DNA of 64,000 nucleotides from Ecdyonurus torrentis (GCA_949318235.1 OX439136.1:249576-313575), one strand, 5' to 3'. Counted from the stretch's first letter, positions 1-11,710 are shown. The notes: generated from the sequence alone by a model not told the origin. Program-made: numbers and translations.

Positions 1-330
1 GCTTTCAGAATAAGTGAAAAAATTGCAAAAATGGGCAATATTGACGAATATTTTGACCACAATCGATTATTTAAAAATCGATTTTTTTTCATGGTCTAAC
101 TAACTAGATACATAACTATTGACAAAAAATGTAAACCTTCCAAAAAGCAGATTCCCTATTTTTCATTAAATTACTAAGGAAACCCTATAACGATTGAATT
201 TTGCGCTCTTTTAATTCGAATTTGGGTCCCAGAACCCTGAAATTTGGAATATATCATGTCTAGGTTATCTTGAACAATATATATGATTTTCAGTTAAATC
301 TATTTTTTGAGATGTACTACTGTGGCAATA
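1..330. other. AT-rich sequence, no gene seen
   Basis: No open frame of note, no splice-bounded exon and no clear repeat before the MITE fragment that follows. Confidence 0.5.
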
Positions 331-399
331 AAATGGGTGGCATAGGAAAATAACTCATTTTGCCAGTTTAAAACCACTATGCAATATTTTTGAAAGCAG
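331..399. repeat. Fragment of a 302-bp MITE family
   Basis: The block containing TTTAAAACCACTATGCAATA matches the interior of the full-length copies at 54,008-54,309 and 63,359-63,660. Only the middle part is recognisable here; neither terminal AGGGTGTATG repeat is present. Confidence 0.6.
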
Positions 400-534
400 T
401 ATTGTAGAATGCTTTTTGTATCTTAATCTTCGGGTTAAAAAAATAATTTCTAAATATTGTAAGAAATAATAATTATAATATAATAACATTAACAATATTA
501 TTTATTAATGACATAATTCGAATATTTTACAACT

Positions 535-539
<5 letters not shown>

Positions 540-600
<61 letters not shown>
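540..600. repeat. (TC)n microsatellite
   Basis: About 30 uninterrupted TC units. Confidence 0.97.
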
Positions 601-603
<3 letters not shown>

Positions 604-2246
604 ATATAGTGAAAAATAAAGATACACGCAGATACTTTAATCAGTTGTATTTTTTTATACTTTTTTCTGGCATTTCCTATCGTTTACTCATTAGCCGTTT
701 ATTGTATTATTATTTAAAGAAAATAGTAGTTATTTACCTATTTAGTAGACAATTCTCGTTTAATCTATCATGACAACCACTTATTCTTACACTTTATAAA
801 GCTAAACTGAAGTGTTGCTGCGTGCTAATGAATAGCGCTCATTGTTTTAGCAGCGGCGTGAAGATAAGATAATTTCATCATCGCTTGCCCGTTCCGCTTT
901 TTTATATCCTCGTATTTCCGCATGCCTTAATAGTACTCTATTGATTAATATATATTTGGGTTTGTTACATTTAGTGTAAGTTTTTATTATTATAATAAAA
1001 TAAAGTTTAAAATTTGTAATATTATACTTCTTTTATAAATAATATGTATTAAGTTTAATTTAATAATTTTTTATAATAGCTTTAAAAAATGACTCAATTA
1101 TTATATTAAAATATATTATGATATTAAATACAATATTAAAATTTTTATATAAATGGGTCACCATTAACACAACAAATTAAAAATATATGGTTATAAATTA
1201 CAATAATATTCCTGTAAAAAGTAAAGATAAAATGTAGCATAAAATCAAAACGACGTAAATCATTTAATAAAACATAAAAAAACTTTAAAATTAAGCTGCA
1301 TAAATCACTTTCAAAATATAAGTGTTTGTAAAGATATATATTATTAAAATTAAAGATAACTAAAAAATGGTTATTTTAAATGGTTGCAATGTATCCATTT
1401 AATTTGTGTCACACAAGGGTCACCATCAACGAGAACTTATATATATAACGGATCACGTATCACAGGATAACCATATAAACAAAAATAAATTATTTTACTT
1501 ACTATTGCGTCAAAAGAATATATTATACACATTTGCGCTAAGTTAAAATGGTTTATTTTTTCTTGGACCAAATTAGAAAACTCTGAATATAACCTATTTA
1601 TGTTTTAATAAATTATGCGATTGGACACTCAAAAGTGTTACACAGCTTTAACTTAATAATATGGTAACAAATTATTAATACTTTATTTTCATCTTATTTT
1701 GCTTAAATAAAAATAAACTTATTTATTACCTACATTTAAAAAGTGAAATCCTTAGAGTTGGTAAAAATGGCAGCTATGCGCAGGACGTCATAACTAGTAT
1801 TGCAAATGGCGACAACGTAAACAAACATGACGAGTGTTGTGTTTAGATTTTAATTTAGATAGCAAGAAATAAAACGTAAGTAAAGGTTAATTATTCTTGT
1901 CAGTTGCATGAATTTTACAGGCACCTTTTGCAATTATAAGATTGTTGCGGGCTGCTAAAATTGCATATGTTTCTATTGTAATTAACCAAGCTGTGATCAA
2001 TCAGCTGACTTATTGCTATAGGTATAAATAAAAAAGTAAAAATACTTTGTTAATAAAAAAAATTGATATCTAATGTTTTATAAAACTTATCAATAACATA
2101 ACGTTCTTATTATTATTATCTTTTATATTTAAGGATAGGGTATAAATATAATATTTTGTCGAAATATGAAATCAAATAGAAGGGTATGAATGTTTCAATA
2201 ACTTTATATTGATTCACTAAATGTAAATATAAAACTCCTTAGGGTT
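601..2246. other. AT-rich spacer, no supported gene
   Basis: Mostly low-complexity A/T. The most gene-like patch is 1,760-1,880, which is less AT-rich and ends in AAAACGTAAGTAAA, a good splice-donor match. It could be a non-coding first exon, but there is no open frame to support that. Confidence 0.4.
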
Positions 2247-2373
2247 TGTTCCGTAAACCTCACGAGAAACTAGGTATCGAGAAAGAAGGCCTATGTCACT
2301 TTTTTATCATAGAAAACTTGTGAGTTATGCCCCCTTTTTAGTTACCGAGTTTCTCGTGAAGCCATACGGAACA
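2247..2373. repeat. Inverted repeat (hairpin) with ~30-bp arms
   Basis: The arms at 2,247-2,276 and 2,343-2,373 are imperfect reverse complements (outer ends TGTTCCGTA and TACGGAACA) around a ~66-bp loop. The size fits a small MITE. I see no convincing target-site duplication. Confidence 0.7.
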
Positions 2374-2480
2374 GAGCACCTGGACTCCACCACGTCAAAA
2401 AACACAGTAGAACATTTAAAAAAATAGATTTAGTTGTAATAGATTTGTCAATTTTTTTTATTTAAAGGTTGTTTTTCAAC

Positions 2481-2553
2481 CCCTGTAGGACCTATGAAAG
2501 GTCTTAATATAATTTATTCGACATAATAGTTCTAAGCGTAGTCATTTTTTTAT
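2481..2553. repeat. Dispersed copy of a ~140-bp repeat unit
   Basis: Starts CCCCTGTAGGACCTATGAA and resembles the three tandem units at 3,612-3,960, including the later TTCTAAGCGTAGTC block. Confidence 0.55.
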
Positions 2554-3611
2554 AATTCGACACAATCTTTATCATAATGTCCTAAAGTGAAATTTTTCTT
2601 AAAAAAGTTATAACAAAAGGGGTGCTAAGGGGGTGGTTTGTACTTAACTTTTACGCAAATGTTTAGTATCGATGCTTTGATTACTACTCTTGAGCTTCCA
2701 GCCGTTTTAGAGTTGTACTTGGTGCTAAATGACTCTAAACATTTACATTAACACCTTATTTTACCGTATAATCACCCTGTAATATTATTTAACATGTTAC
2801 ATAATAATTTATTTATTTATTTTATTTATTTATTTGATATTTACAACATCAACTTGTGTATATTCTGGACAACGGAATTTTCCCCAAAGACGTGACCTTG
2901 ATCTCACATGGTAACAAACTGTATTCATAAATTTATCTACTAATGTCATGATTAACCACCCAAATTTATTACTAAAATTATTATATTAGTTCAATATTAT
3001 TTAATTTTAACCAACTTCTGTATAAAATATAGCTATGACATTAAAATAATACATTGTCATGATATTTTTTTTTCTTTTGTTGCTTTCTAGAACCTTTCAT
3101 CTTTTATAAAATTTGACATGACCCTTATTTCACTCTAAATTTTATTACCAAATAACTTATACTGCCCTAAAACTGTATTAACTTAACTTCTTTTATATTT
3201 AAATTAACTTAATATTGTATTAAATTAATGTCATGATAATACTTCATACAGAAATTCCTTTCACAAAATATTACACTCGTCCATCCAAGAATACCACGAC
3301 ATACTACCTCCTTTTGAATATTTATGTATTTTTTAATAAAATAAAAATGTTTTGCCTTAATTTTATAATTCAATATTTTTTCCATTGATCCAGTCAGCAC
3401 TTTTTTCTTTTCAATTAATAAGTTTTTTAACACAATAAACTAAACAAAAACTTTACAATTTATTAGACCGATCTACATTCTATCTTTACTTTAGTTGATT
3501 TTGTTTTTTTCTGGTTTACTTTTGAATTGCAACACGCTCACTCAGCGCTGTAATCACTGGCGCGAATTTTACCTTATTCAAAAATTGTACTTGTTATATA
3601 GTGTCTCTAAT
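2554..3611. other. AT-rich spacer, no supported gene
   Basis: Low-complexity A/T with a short TTTA-rich tract near 2,800-2,830. Short minus-strand frames near 3,200-3,430 look like chance frames. Confidence 0.45.
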
Positions 3612-3960
3612 CCCTGGAGGACCTAGGAAGTTTCTTGGGTCAGATTAGTTAGCATAAACGTTCTTTGCATAATCGATTACCTAGTAATTGTTACCGTCTT
3701 AATTGTAATGCAGTAACGTGACATTTCTGAAAAAAACTGGCTATTTCACCTGTGGAGGACCTAGGAAGGGTCTTGTGTCAAATTATTTAGCATAAATGTT
3801 CTATGCGTGGTCGAGTACCTAGAAAATGACATCGCCTCTATTGTTTTGTCATGAAGTAACATTTTTTAGAAAACAAGAGGGTCTTCAAACCTGGGAATAT
3901 TTAGGAAAGTTTGTGAGACAGTTTAGTTGGTATAAGCATTCTAAGCATAGTCGATTTCTT
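3612..3960. repeat. Degenerate tandem repeat, ~140-bp period, 2.5 units
   Basis: Units begin at 3,612, 3,749 and 3,889. Shared landmarks are GGAGGACCTAGGAAG, then TTAGCATAAACGTTCT, then a GTCGATTACCTAG-like block. Identity falls from unit to unit, so the array is old. A related unit lies at 2,481. Confidence 0.7.
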
Positions 3961-4779
3961 AGGACATGTCTCTTTTATTGTTAAAACGGTTACTTTTTAA
4001 TATGAAAAATTATTACACAAAACCATTGACAAAGTAAATATTTAATTAAAAAAAATACAATAAAAAATGTACGAAAGTAAATAACTTGGGAAATAAATAA
4101 TAGCAAGAAATTGATTAAAACATATTTAATGATTAGATTCAATATTTTTTCTAATGTACTGTATACGCACACGATTTTTTTTTCGCTAAAAATATTCTAA
4201 AACTAAAAATTCCATATTTATAAGCCTTGTACAGTTTATTTACTCTATATTGAAAATTATTATTTTTTACTTTAAAGAAGCTTAACGGTGCTGCAAACGC
4301 TGTGCCGCGCTCGTGTATTTCCCTTTATTTTTAATCGCTGTATAAAATCAGGAAATCGTAGTAACTAAATGTGCTTAAAATATTTAGAAAGCTGAAATTC
4401 TGGAAATAATATTCCACATCTGTTTTTTTAATTTGGTCTAAACTAGCAAAGAGTAGACTGCGCTCAATATAGGCAATTTTCAAAAAGGCAAAGTGAAAAA
4501 ATCGTAGAAAAAAAAACTTTTAAGTTTTTATTTTTTATACAAACGTTTTTATAACGCTACTATAGTCCATGAAAAAAAATTAGTGCGCCCAAGTGGATTT
4601 CAAGTTAAAGCTATAATTGATCGATTAAAGTATACACCCTTAATATTGAGATCCTAACTCACCTAATGTCTGACAACAAATAAAAATTGCAAGCCCGTCA
4701 CAAAAAAATTCATCGGACCTGGGCTTAAAGCCGTCTCGGGTTTAGCCAGACCCGGTAATTGTTCCGGGTCCAGCTCAAT
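3961..4779. other. AT-rich spacer, no supported gene
   Basis: A small less AT-rich patch near 4,710-4,770 (ACCTGGGCTTAAAGCC, AGACCCGG) contains no open frame or RNA-gene box. Confidence 0.45.
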
Positions 4780-5470
4780 TATGATATATCATAACTTTAT
4801 CATAAAATCATTACTTAAATAATATAAATATTTATGTTAATATTTTATTTATATTAAAATTTATATTATTATATATATTAATATGATAATATTAAATATA
4901 ATCACATTTTTTTTATAAGTTTACTGAAAAAGACCATAATAAAAAAAGTTAGTATATTTTATCTTTTAATCTTTTTTTTTAAGTCTCAAAATATAAGTTT
5001 AATGCATAAAAATTATTTAATATATTATATTAAAATATATTATAACAGATAAATCAAACAATGATTTATCATAACTTTATCATAGAATTATTAATACAAT
5101 AATATAAATATTTATTATAAACACCTTTTTTTACTATTATACTAAAAAAGTACATTATAAATAAATAGTAGGTTTATTTTATATTTTTAATTGTTTTATG
5201 TTTCACAATGTAACTTAAATACATATAAATAAATTGATATTTCATATTAAAATATATCATATTAGACATATTATATTTTGACATATTATAATTTTTTCAT
5301 AGAAATATAACTCTACTAATATAAATATTTATAAAATAACATATTTTTTTACAATTTTTCTTAAAAAAGTACTTTAAAAATAACTAATTAGTATATTTTA
5401 TATCTAACTCTTTATTTATAACTCCCTATATTTTTTGACATGTGATAAATTCTTAAATTATTTTTTTAAT
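4780..5470. repeat. Degenerate ~200-280-bp tandem repeats (about 3 units)
   Basis: Three successive blocks begin near 4,782, 5,062 and 5,282. They share, in order, TATCATAACTTTATCATA, AATATAAATATTTAT, a T-rich tract and AGTATATTTTAT. All are A/T-rich, so the unit borders are approximate. Confidence 0.5.
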
Positions 5471-6709
5471 ATGACATATAAACTTATAGTTAAATCATAA
5501 TATGATATATCATTACTATGATATATCATATTGATGTTTAGAAATGCTAAGAAAATATAAAAAAATATATAACTAGATAAAATTTTAAAATGTATTTTTT
5601 TTATTATGTACTATATTAGTAAAATAGTAAAAATAATGACAAATATATCATATTCTTATCAATAATGTAATATTGCATTTACAAGTTATGATTATCATAA
5701 CAATGTTATTATTTGTGATCTTTAAGTGAGGTGTCTAAAACATTTAAAGTTAATATTGTAGTAATATTTATCTTTTAAAGAAAAATAAGAAATTTTACCT
5801 TTTTTGAAAAGTATAATCTATTATAAAATAAATATTATAATGTTAAACACTTGATAACTGTCGCATATGTTTTGAGCCAATAGTTAACTATTTCACAATC
5901 AAAATTTATACTAACATCGAACAACATATTTGATGAAGATAGGATGAAAAAGGCATTTGGAGAGCCAACAGATGCCACAAATGTAAGTTTTATTCTTAAT
6001 TTTTGATAAGTAAAATATTTTAATTTTCATTTAAAATTGAGGAGTTAACTAAAAGGCTTGGAATTTATTAATTTTTGTTTTAATACAAATTTTAGCCTCG
6101 TAATTTTACCATGTTAAACTTTATATCGCTAAATAATTGCAATTTAAATTTAAATTATAAAATGGAATAATAAAATTTAAATAACTAATTTGTTTCTAAA
6201 ACTAACGATAATCTAAAAGTGTTATATAAATAATCTTTGTTGTCCTTTTTTAAAATATTGCTATATTTTTTCATAACTTTTAACTAAGCTTATTTAACAG
6301 AATTGATTACGCTTAAGTTTTATGCATAATAAATAAAATTTGTAACATATTTTTTTGGCAAAACAACATCTAATTTTTAAAAAATTCTTGAATATTTTGT
6401 TTAGTCTTAAATCTAGCAATTTTAGGTAGCAAATATTTGAATGTATGTATACAAGGTATAATTATTAACTATTTTTATAAATTTTATATTATTTGTAACA
6501 AAAGCAATAATTTTTTTACATACAGACTAATTTTTAGGTAATAATTGCAATAAAATTGTGAAACTAGAGATCAATATTGCTTATGAGTATCATACTTTTG
6601 TTTTAGTCGTTTTTTTTCATAGTGTTTTGGTAAATAAATTAAATTTAAATAAGTATTCGAAGTATTTATTTAAAGCTATTTATTCTAATTTAACAATATT
6701 TTAATTTTT
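5471..6709. other. AT-rich spacer with one exon-like stretch
   Basis: Around 5,900-5,981 a short open stretch reads ...FDEDRMKKAFGEPTDATN and stops at a good splice donor (AAT|GTAAGT). It could be an exon of a decayed gene, but nothing recognisable joins to it. The rest is low-complexity A/T. Confidence 0.3.
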
Positions 6710-6963
6710 TTTAAATGATGTGTTGTATAAACAATACATTTTTTCTTTGTCTACACAAAAAACCATCATGAAGCTTAAAGCAACACAAATATAAATAAAC
6801 AAACGTTTTTAAAATAATCACTTATAAAGAATATTGAATTAGGTTATTGCAACATACCTCATAATGAAGTGATATTATTCAAAACTAATAAATATTAAAT
6901 TTATTTTGTTTCTGAATATTTTTATTCAAGTAGTTAAATTTTAATACTGTTCATTACAGTTTG
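6710..6963. repeat. Left copy of ~253-bp direct repeat bounding the accessory block
   Basis: Matches 15,726-15,977 in the same orientation from TTTAAATGAT to AGTTTG, including the shared stretch TTATTGCAACATACCTCATA. The two copies enclose about 8.8 kb of unrelated, partly GC-rich DNA. They may be terminal direct repeats of a composite element, or a locus duplicated when the block arrived. Confidence 0.8.
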
Positions 6964-7051
6964 GCGCAGGAGTGTAAGTCACCATGTGCCACTCGTTTGC
7001 TCGAAGCGTTACTGAAGCATTCCACATTCTCTCAGGTTCCTACGCGTCTAA

Positions 7052-7734
7052 ACCGCTCGCACGCACTTGCGCAGAGGTCCTCCGGACTTGCTGGCACCCA
7101 TGGAAGGCATCATCCACGTCGACGTAGACAGCATGGCTCCGCACACGCTGACGCTGGCTGTGGGCTTGTAAGTGGCCTACGTGGGGAACGCCGATCCGTT
7201 CCGAGGGCTATACACGGGAGCGTGGCTCATCGTGATCGACATGTTGCAAGGAGTGGTGGAGTGCAGGCACATTAACGTCAACGTACCTGCCAGCACTAGG
7301 TTTTACATCTTACCCCTCACCTTCCATTCCAGCGCAAACCAACACTGTCTCTTCCCCGTCATGCGGACACAGGTGAGCAACACACAGTAACGAACGTCGT
7401 CGCAACTCTTGACGTACGTCATGTTTTCAGATACCGCTCAGGGTCGTCCTCGCCACAACCATCCACAAGGTTCAAGGGCAAACCCTCAACAGGATAGGCC
7501 TGTACCGGAATCAGCCAAGCTTTACGCACGGCATGTTGTACGTAGCTATGTCGCGCGTCAGAAATTCAAACCAACTGTTCGTCACGGTGCCAGACATGCA
7601 GGTGCCAACGACCAAGAACATCGAGCTGAGGGAAGTGTTGAAGGTTAGTCGACGTATTGCCATTGCGGACAACCCTCAACAATACTCTCGGTTTGCAGGA
7701 TCCGCTGCCCCTACCAGACATCATTCCCATCTAA
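7052..7734 (+). pseudogene. Pif1/Helitron-type SF1 helicase, C-terminal part, broken
   Basis: This is the C-terminal part of a Pif1-like helicase of the kind carried by Helitrons. Exon 1 (open from 7,052, donor after 7,372) reads SMAPHTLTLAVGL, then a TAA stop at 7,169-7,171, then VAYVGNADPF and GLYTGAW. This parallels the family block MPPHxLxLKxGxxVMLLRNxD..GLxNGT. Exon 2 (7,431-7,643, phase 0 at both ends) holds TTIHKVQGQTL and LYVAMSRVRN, the conserved helicase motifs V/VI. Exon 3 (7,699-7,734) encodes DPLPLPDIIPI and stops. The introns are ~55-58 bp with GT/AG borders. The region is far more GC-rich than its surroundings. Walker A and the N-terminal half are absent. The family is secure; the choice between Helitron and host Pif1 is inference. 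Confidence 0.75.
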
Positions 7735-8497
7735 AAAAAAACAACAACAGGACCACTCCGGCAACGACAGACGGATCGGCAAGGACACGCACACGGGCAT
7801 TTTCTCTGTTATTCTGTTTAATTTAACACAATCGAGTTTCTGTTTGACTGTTTGCTTACATGTATGGAAATGTAGATGCTTGTGAGTGAATAAAAGCCCA
7901 CCCCAGAGGCGCTCGTTTAACGAAAAACACCATTCACTTGGAGTCACGGAAGCAAAATCCGTGCGTCTCGGTGGGGCCACTCGCAAACATCTCACCGACA
8001 GTCCAGGTGCAGCGCTGCCAATCCGCACGCAAGAGGAACTAAGAAGGCAAGACGTGAGGCATTATGAACAGCAGTGAAGAATGTATTGCGGTACGACCAG
8101 ACAAGTCACTACGGGCGAGGATCGAAGAGTCATCGATGTCACGCAACGAGGAGTGATCCGCCCTACATTCGTTTAACAGGATCAGAATCGGGCCTCACGG
8201 AAAGGTGTCGAGCAGATTTTTTAGGAACAATCAGGTAACAGTAACCTTCCGTACTCGGATATTTTGTTCCTCTTTTAAATAGTGAATGTTGTTTTCGTTA
8301 CAGTCTCAAAAGGTCTTACAGTTTAACGTTGCGTACCCTATAGAGTAAGGAATAAGTTTGTCGATTACATATTCTTTCTTGGGGAAAAAATTGTTGTGAT
8401 TCCGATAAAAAAAAGGCCTTGAGTATCAAAGTTTCCTACGTTACGTTCAGAAAGGTGTTTAATAAGGGGAAAGGTATGAACGACCTCGATGGTCGGT
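7735..8497 (+). other. GC-rich tail after the helicase, no recognised product
   Basis: Remains GC-rich to about 8,330. An open frame at 7,886-8,077 is Arg/Glu-rich (TQEELRRQDVRHYEQQ) and ends without a recognised domain. Splice-like borders occur at ~8,235 (CAG|GTAACAG) and ~8,304 (TTACAG). It may be more of the helicase-bearing element. Confidence 0.35.
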
Positions 8498-8679
8498 CGC
8501 CCGTGGCAAGAGCTTACAAACCACTTGGCTCTCTGCCGGCGATCGACCAAGTGACCGGTCGCTCACATCTAACCACACGTATGGACTAAACTACATGACT
8601 GGAATGAAGAAACATATTAATAAATTTATAACAAAAACACCCCTTTGTAAGACACGAATTATTCATTTACTCTTTTTCT
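8498..8679. repeat. 182-bp direct repeat, copy 1
   Basis: Nearly identical to 8,944-9,125 (446 bp apart). Contains CCGGCGATCGACCAAGTGAC and ends CTCTTTTTCT, just before a splice-acceptor-like TTTAG and an exon-like stretch. Confidence 0.92.
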
Positions 8680-8682
8680 TTA

Positions 8683-9600
8683 GCATTGACAAGGAAAAGA
8701 CAGTAATGATAGATAAATAATACAAGGAAAATCTTGAACTGTCCAAAGAAGAATTCGACGAAATTCAAAAATGCTACAGCAAAATTAAAGGTAATAAATC
8801 TTTGATGTTACTGTAGCCTACATTTAAACAAATATTTCTTATTTTACAGAAACTTCATATGATGATGCAATCAATGAACACTTAGAAAGATATAAAGTAT
8901 TGTGTTCAGGTGCACGTAACGTAAACAAAAATTGCTAGCATTTCGCCCGTGGCAAGAGCTTACAAACCACCTGGCTCTCTGCCGGCGATCGACCAAGTGA
9001 CCGGTCGCTCACATCCAACCACACGTATGGACCGAACTACATGACTGGAATGAAGAAACATATTAATAAATTTATAACAAAAACACCCTTTTGTAAGACA
9101 CGAATTATTCATTTACTCTTTTTCTAGTGAAACAAATTTAGCAAATCACCTCAACATTTAAACATTTAAATGTATACAAGGCTATAAACGTTTGGCCCTA
9201 GAAACTGAAATACTTCGTTTTGCTGGTGGTCATTTCTTAGATGCAACAACAAATAATAGTAAAATAAAACATTTAGACAAATTAATCAAGTTATTCTATT
9301 GTAACTTCTGGGTAGACAAAATGTAAGTTTACTTATTTTAATTACCTGAAAAATGTTATTTTTTTTTTAAATGCCTGCTTATTATATTTTCTATATTTCA
9401 TTACAGAGTAGAATTACTGTCGCCCTTAGACATATATGGAAAACTGCCAAGCTATGAGAGTAGCAATCAGCAACTTCACCTCCAATATGAAAGGAGGAAT
9501 CAATGAAAGAAACTTTGCTTCAGTAACGACATTAACCCAAATTGCAGGTATAAGTAGGAGGATACCCAAAATTACACAAAAGACTCCAGGAGACCCTAGT
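8683..9600 (+). pseudogene. Unknown multi-exon gene, fragmented
   Basis: Exon-like blocks with usable splice borders are visible. Block 8,684-8,790 has one in-frame TAA and contains SKEEFDEIQKCYSKIK. It joins in phase to 8,850-8,938 (TSYDDAINEHLERYK), which ends in TAG. A second run, about 9,175-9,322 (LALETEILRFAGGHFLDA), joins through GTAAGT/TTACAG to 9,407 onward (VELLSPLDIYGKLPS). A frame change near 9,440 opens a further stretch with TSNMKGGINERN. I do not recognise the family. The second copy of the 182-bp repeat lies inside this gene and, like the first, ends at a splice-acceptor-like site, so an intron end plus acceptor may have been duplicated. Stops and frame changes make it non-functional as it stands. 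Confidence 0.45.
8944..9125. repeat. 182-bp direct repeat, copy 2
   Basis: Second copy of 8,498-8,679, same orientation, with only a few substitutions. It also ends at a splice-acceptor-like sequence (TTTTTCTAG). Confidence 0.92.
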
Positions 9601-9844
9601 AGGTGTCAGTAAAAAAATGGGAGCGATTCCTCCATCCGTTCGCTAGTGAGAGACGAATGACCTACTGTTTTAATAGAAAACACTTACTTGACATTGAGAG
9701 CTGTGGTCAGAAATACCTTCATAAATACTGCGTTTTTGAAATGTGGGTTGTGTGCGCTCTACCTAGAGGATCATCTTTTAAAAAAATTAGAGTGCGGTGA
9801 GCAACGGTTCGATTTAAAAATCGATTTTTCCGATTTTCCACTAC

Positions 9845-9996
9845 TGATTAGGTACTGAATCAGTATTTAATGAGTAGTAAATACTAAATTAAGTATTAAT
9901 CTGTAATGAATAGGTACTGAATCAGTAATGAATGAAGCCCCTCCACACATTTCCCTTAGACAGAAGCCTCTCCTACACTAGTGAATCATTAGTAAA
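9845..9996. repeat. Left-end palindrome cluster of the Rep element
   Basis: Two copies of GTACTGAATCAGTA, then a minus-orientation copy of the ~64-bp unit (ATGAATGAAGCCCC, CACACATTTCCC, ACTAGTGAATCATTAG). Confidence 0.8.
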
Positions 9997-10335
9997 TCGT
10001 TACTAATCTTAAAAAAGAACGATTTAAAATTAGCGCTTGTTTGCCACGTATACGGAACAGCTGTGACCCGACGCTTAGAGTAATGAGAGAACGTGGCCTT
10101 CTTTAATCCAGGTAAAGAGATAATATAACTTTTACAGATAATTAATTTAGAAGAAACATGAATGGTTCGAACATTGAAATACTAACAGATACCCTTATAA
10201 TAATGAGAAATCCAATTGTTTTAATACTGTATTATTATATAGTTTATAAAATACATTATAATTTAGTAGTGATTCAGTAGTGAAAATGCACGATTAAATT
10301 AGCTACAAGAACGCCACACTCATCTATTCAGTTTA

Positions 10336-11130
10336 GTGATGAGCTGGACGTCAGAGGTGGAAGAACGTATAGGTCCGGTTAATACCTGGCCATATTTTTT
10401 ACAAGAAATTCTGTATACTCAATCTTACAATTACGCAAATAGACTAAAGATTGTTTCCTTTTTTGTTTTAAACAGAATTCAAGAGGATCTGCTAATTAGG
10501 TATTTATACGAAGCCACGTTACACGGGTTTGACGAGTCAAAAATTTGACAAGTTTACAGATACGTGACTCAGGAAGGCAGACCAGGTGAAGAAATCCGAA
10601 GCAGGTATTATTCGCTTGACCTTGTGAGCCAAAGTCTCACATACCGGAATGGCGTAGTGAGATCACGGTGGATACGGCCAGGCGTACTTGGTGTGTAGCA
10701 GAAATTATTGTCAAAGAAAAGGTTCGCGTCTAAAAAAGAAGAAGGTAAAATCTATATTAATCGTTTAGAGGAAAAGAGAGTATCATCTAAAGCTCTTCGC
10801 TCATTAATAAAAGAAATAGGCGAGGTCGAAAGTTGGAGTTTTCCAATAAAAAAAATTTTATCATCTGGGAAATTTACAGAACAAGAACAAAATACTATTG
10901 TTCCATTTTTTTATGGAAATCTTGTTGAACCATTGATTATGATATCAGTATTAAAAGATTTGGCAGTGAAACCTTTTCCAGCTCTAGAAAAAAAAAGTTA
11001 CATAATCTTCTACACCAAGCTGAACAGGGAGAAGCCCGCATACCTCGCTAATTTTTATTACTACAACGTGAGGAAGGGTCGAGCATATAACTTGGACGGT
11101 TCTTCACACGTGTATTACAGGAAAAATTAA
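10336..11130 (+). pseudogene. Unknown Rep-element protein, one frame with two stops
   Basis: A single reading frame runs from ATG at 10,339 to TAA at 11,128-11,130, about 264 codons, broken only by TGA at 10,546 and TAG near 10,699. The N-terminal part is neutral (residues include VEERIGPVNTWPYFLQEIL). The middle is Arg-rich (RSRWIRPGVLGV). The C-terminal part begins very basic (SKKRFASKKEEGK) and continues with aromatic-rich segments such as IVPFFYGNLVEPL and LANFYYYNVRKG. No frameshift is needed to read across either stop, which argues that this was one protein. I do not recognise the family. Its position ahead of the Rep gene, on the same strand and inside the iteron-bounded interval, suggests a second element gene. 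A structural or DNA-binding role would be a guess. Confidence 0.5.
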
Positions 11131-11208
11131 GGTTCGTAGATCAAATGCTTTTTAAAATTTTTATAATCATTTAAATATAATTGGGAACGCAATACAAATA
11201 AGGTATTG

Positions 11209-11645
11209 TTCTAATACTCATTGACTACTGAATCAGTAATTTAAATCGCTAATGATTCACTATTGGAACAGTGGCTTCTGTCAAAGGGAAATGTGTGATG
11301 GGGCTTCATTCATTGATTATCAATAGTTATTAACTATTGAATCAATAGTGATTCGTTACTGAATGAAGGCCCACCACACATTTCCTTTTGACAGGAGCCA
11401 CTGTTTTACTAGTGAATCACAGTAGCTATTCAGTACTGTTTTGGGCATTCACTACTCATACAGAAATCACTAATGATTCACTATTGGAACAGTGGCTTCT
11501 GTCAAAGGGAAATGTGTGATGGGGATTCATTCATTGATTATTCAATAGTTATTAACTATTGAATCAATAGTGATTCGTTACTGAATGAAGCCGCACCACA
11601 CATTTCCCTTTGACAGAAGCCACTGTTTCACTAGTGATTCTTTAC
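11209..11645. repeat. Two tandem ~167-bp imperfect palindromes upstream of Rep
   Basis: Palindrome 1 spans 11,252-11,420 and palindrome 2 spans 11,472-11,640. In each, a plus copy of the GGCTTCTGTCAAAGG unit faces a minus copy across a centre of CAATAGTTATTAACTATTG. They sit in the ~580-bp gap between the two large element genes, directly before the Rep start, where an origin or promoter would be expected. Confidence 0.85.
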
Positions 11646-11710
11646 TGGACAATTCTTTTATAACCAAGTATTAATAGTATTCCATCAATTTTATGTTTCA
11701 GGCTTGATAC

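Noticed and set aside
1760..1880. Possible non-coding first exon ending AAAAC|GTAAGT
   Set aside because: Only a splice donor supports it. No core promoter or downstream exon was found.
7711..8028. 105-codon minus-strand frame over the helicase 3' end
   Set aside because: It lies opposite the recognisable helicase exon 3 and its tail and contains no domain, so I treat it as a shadow in GC-rich DNA.
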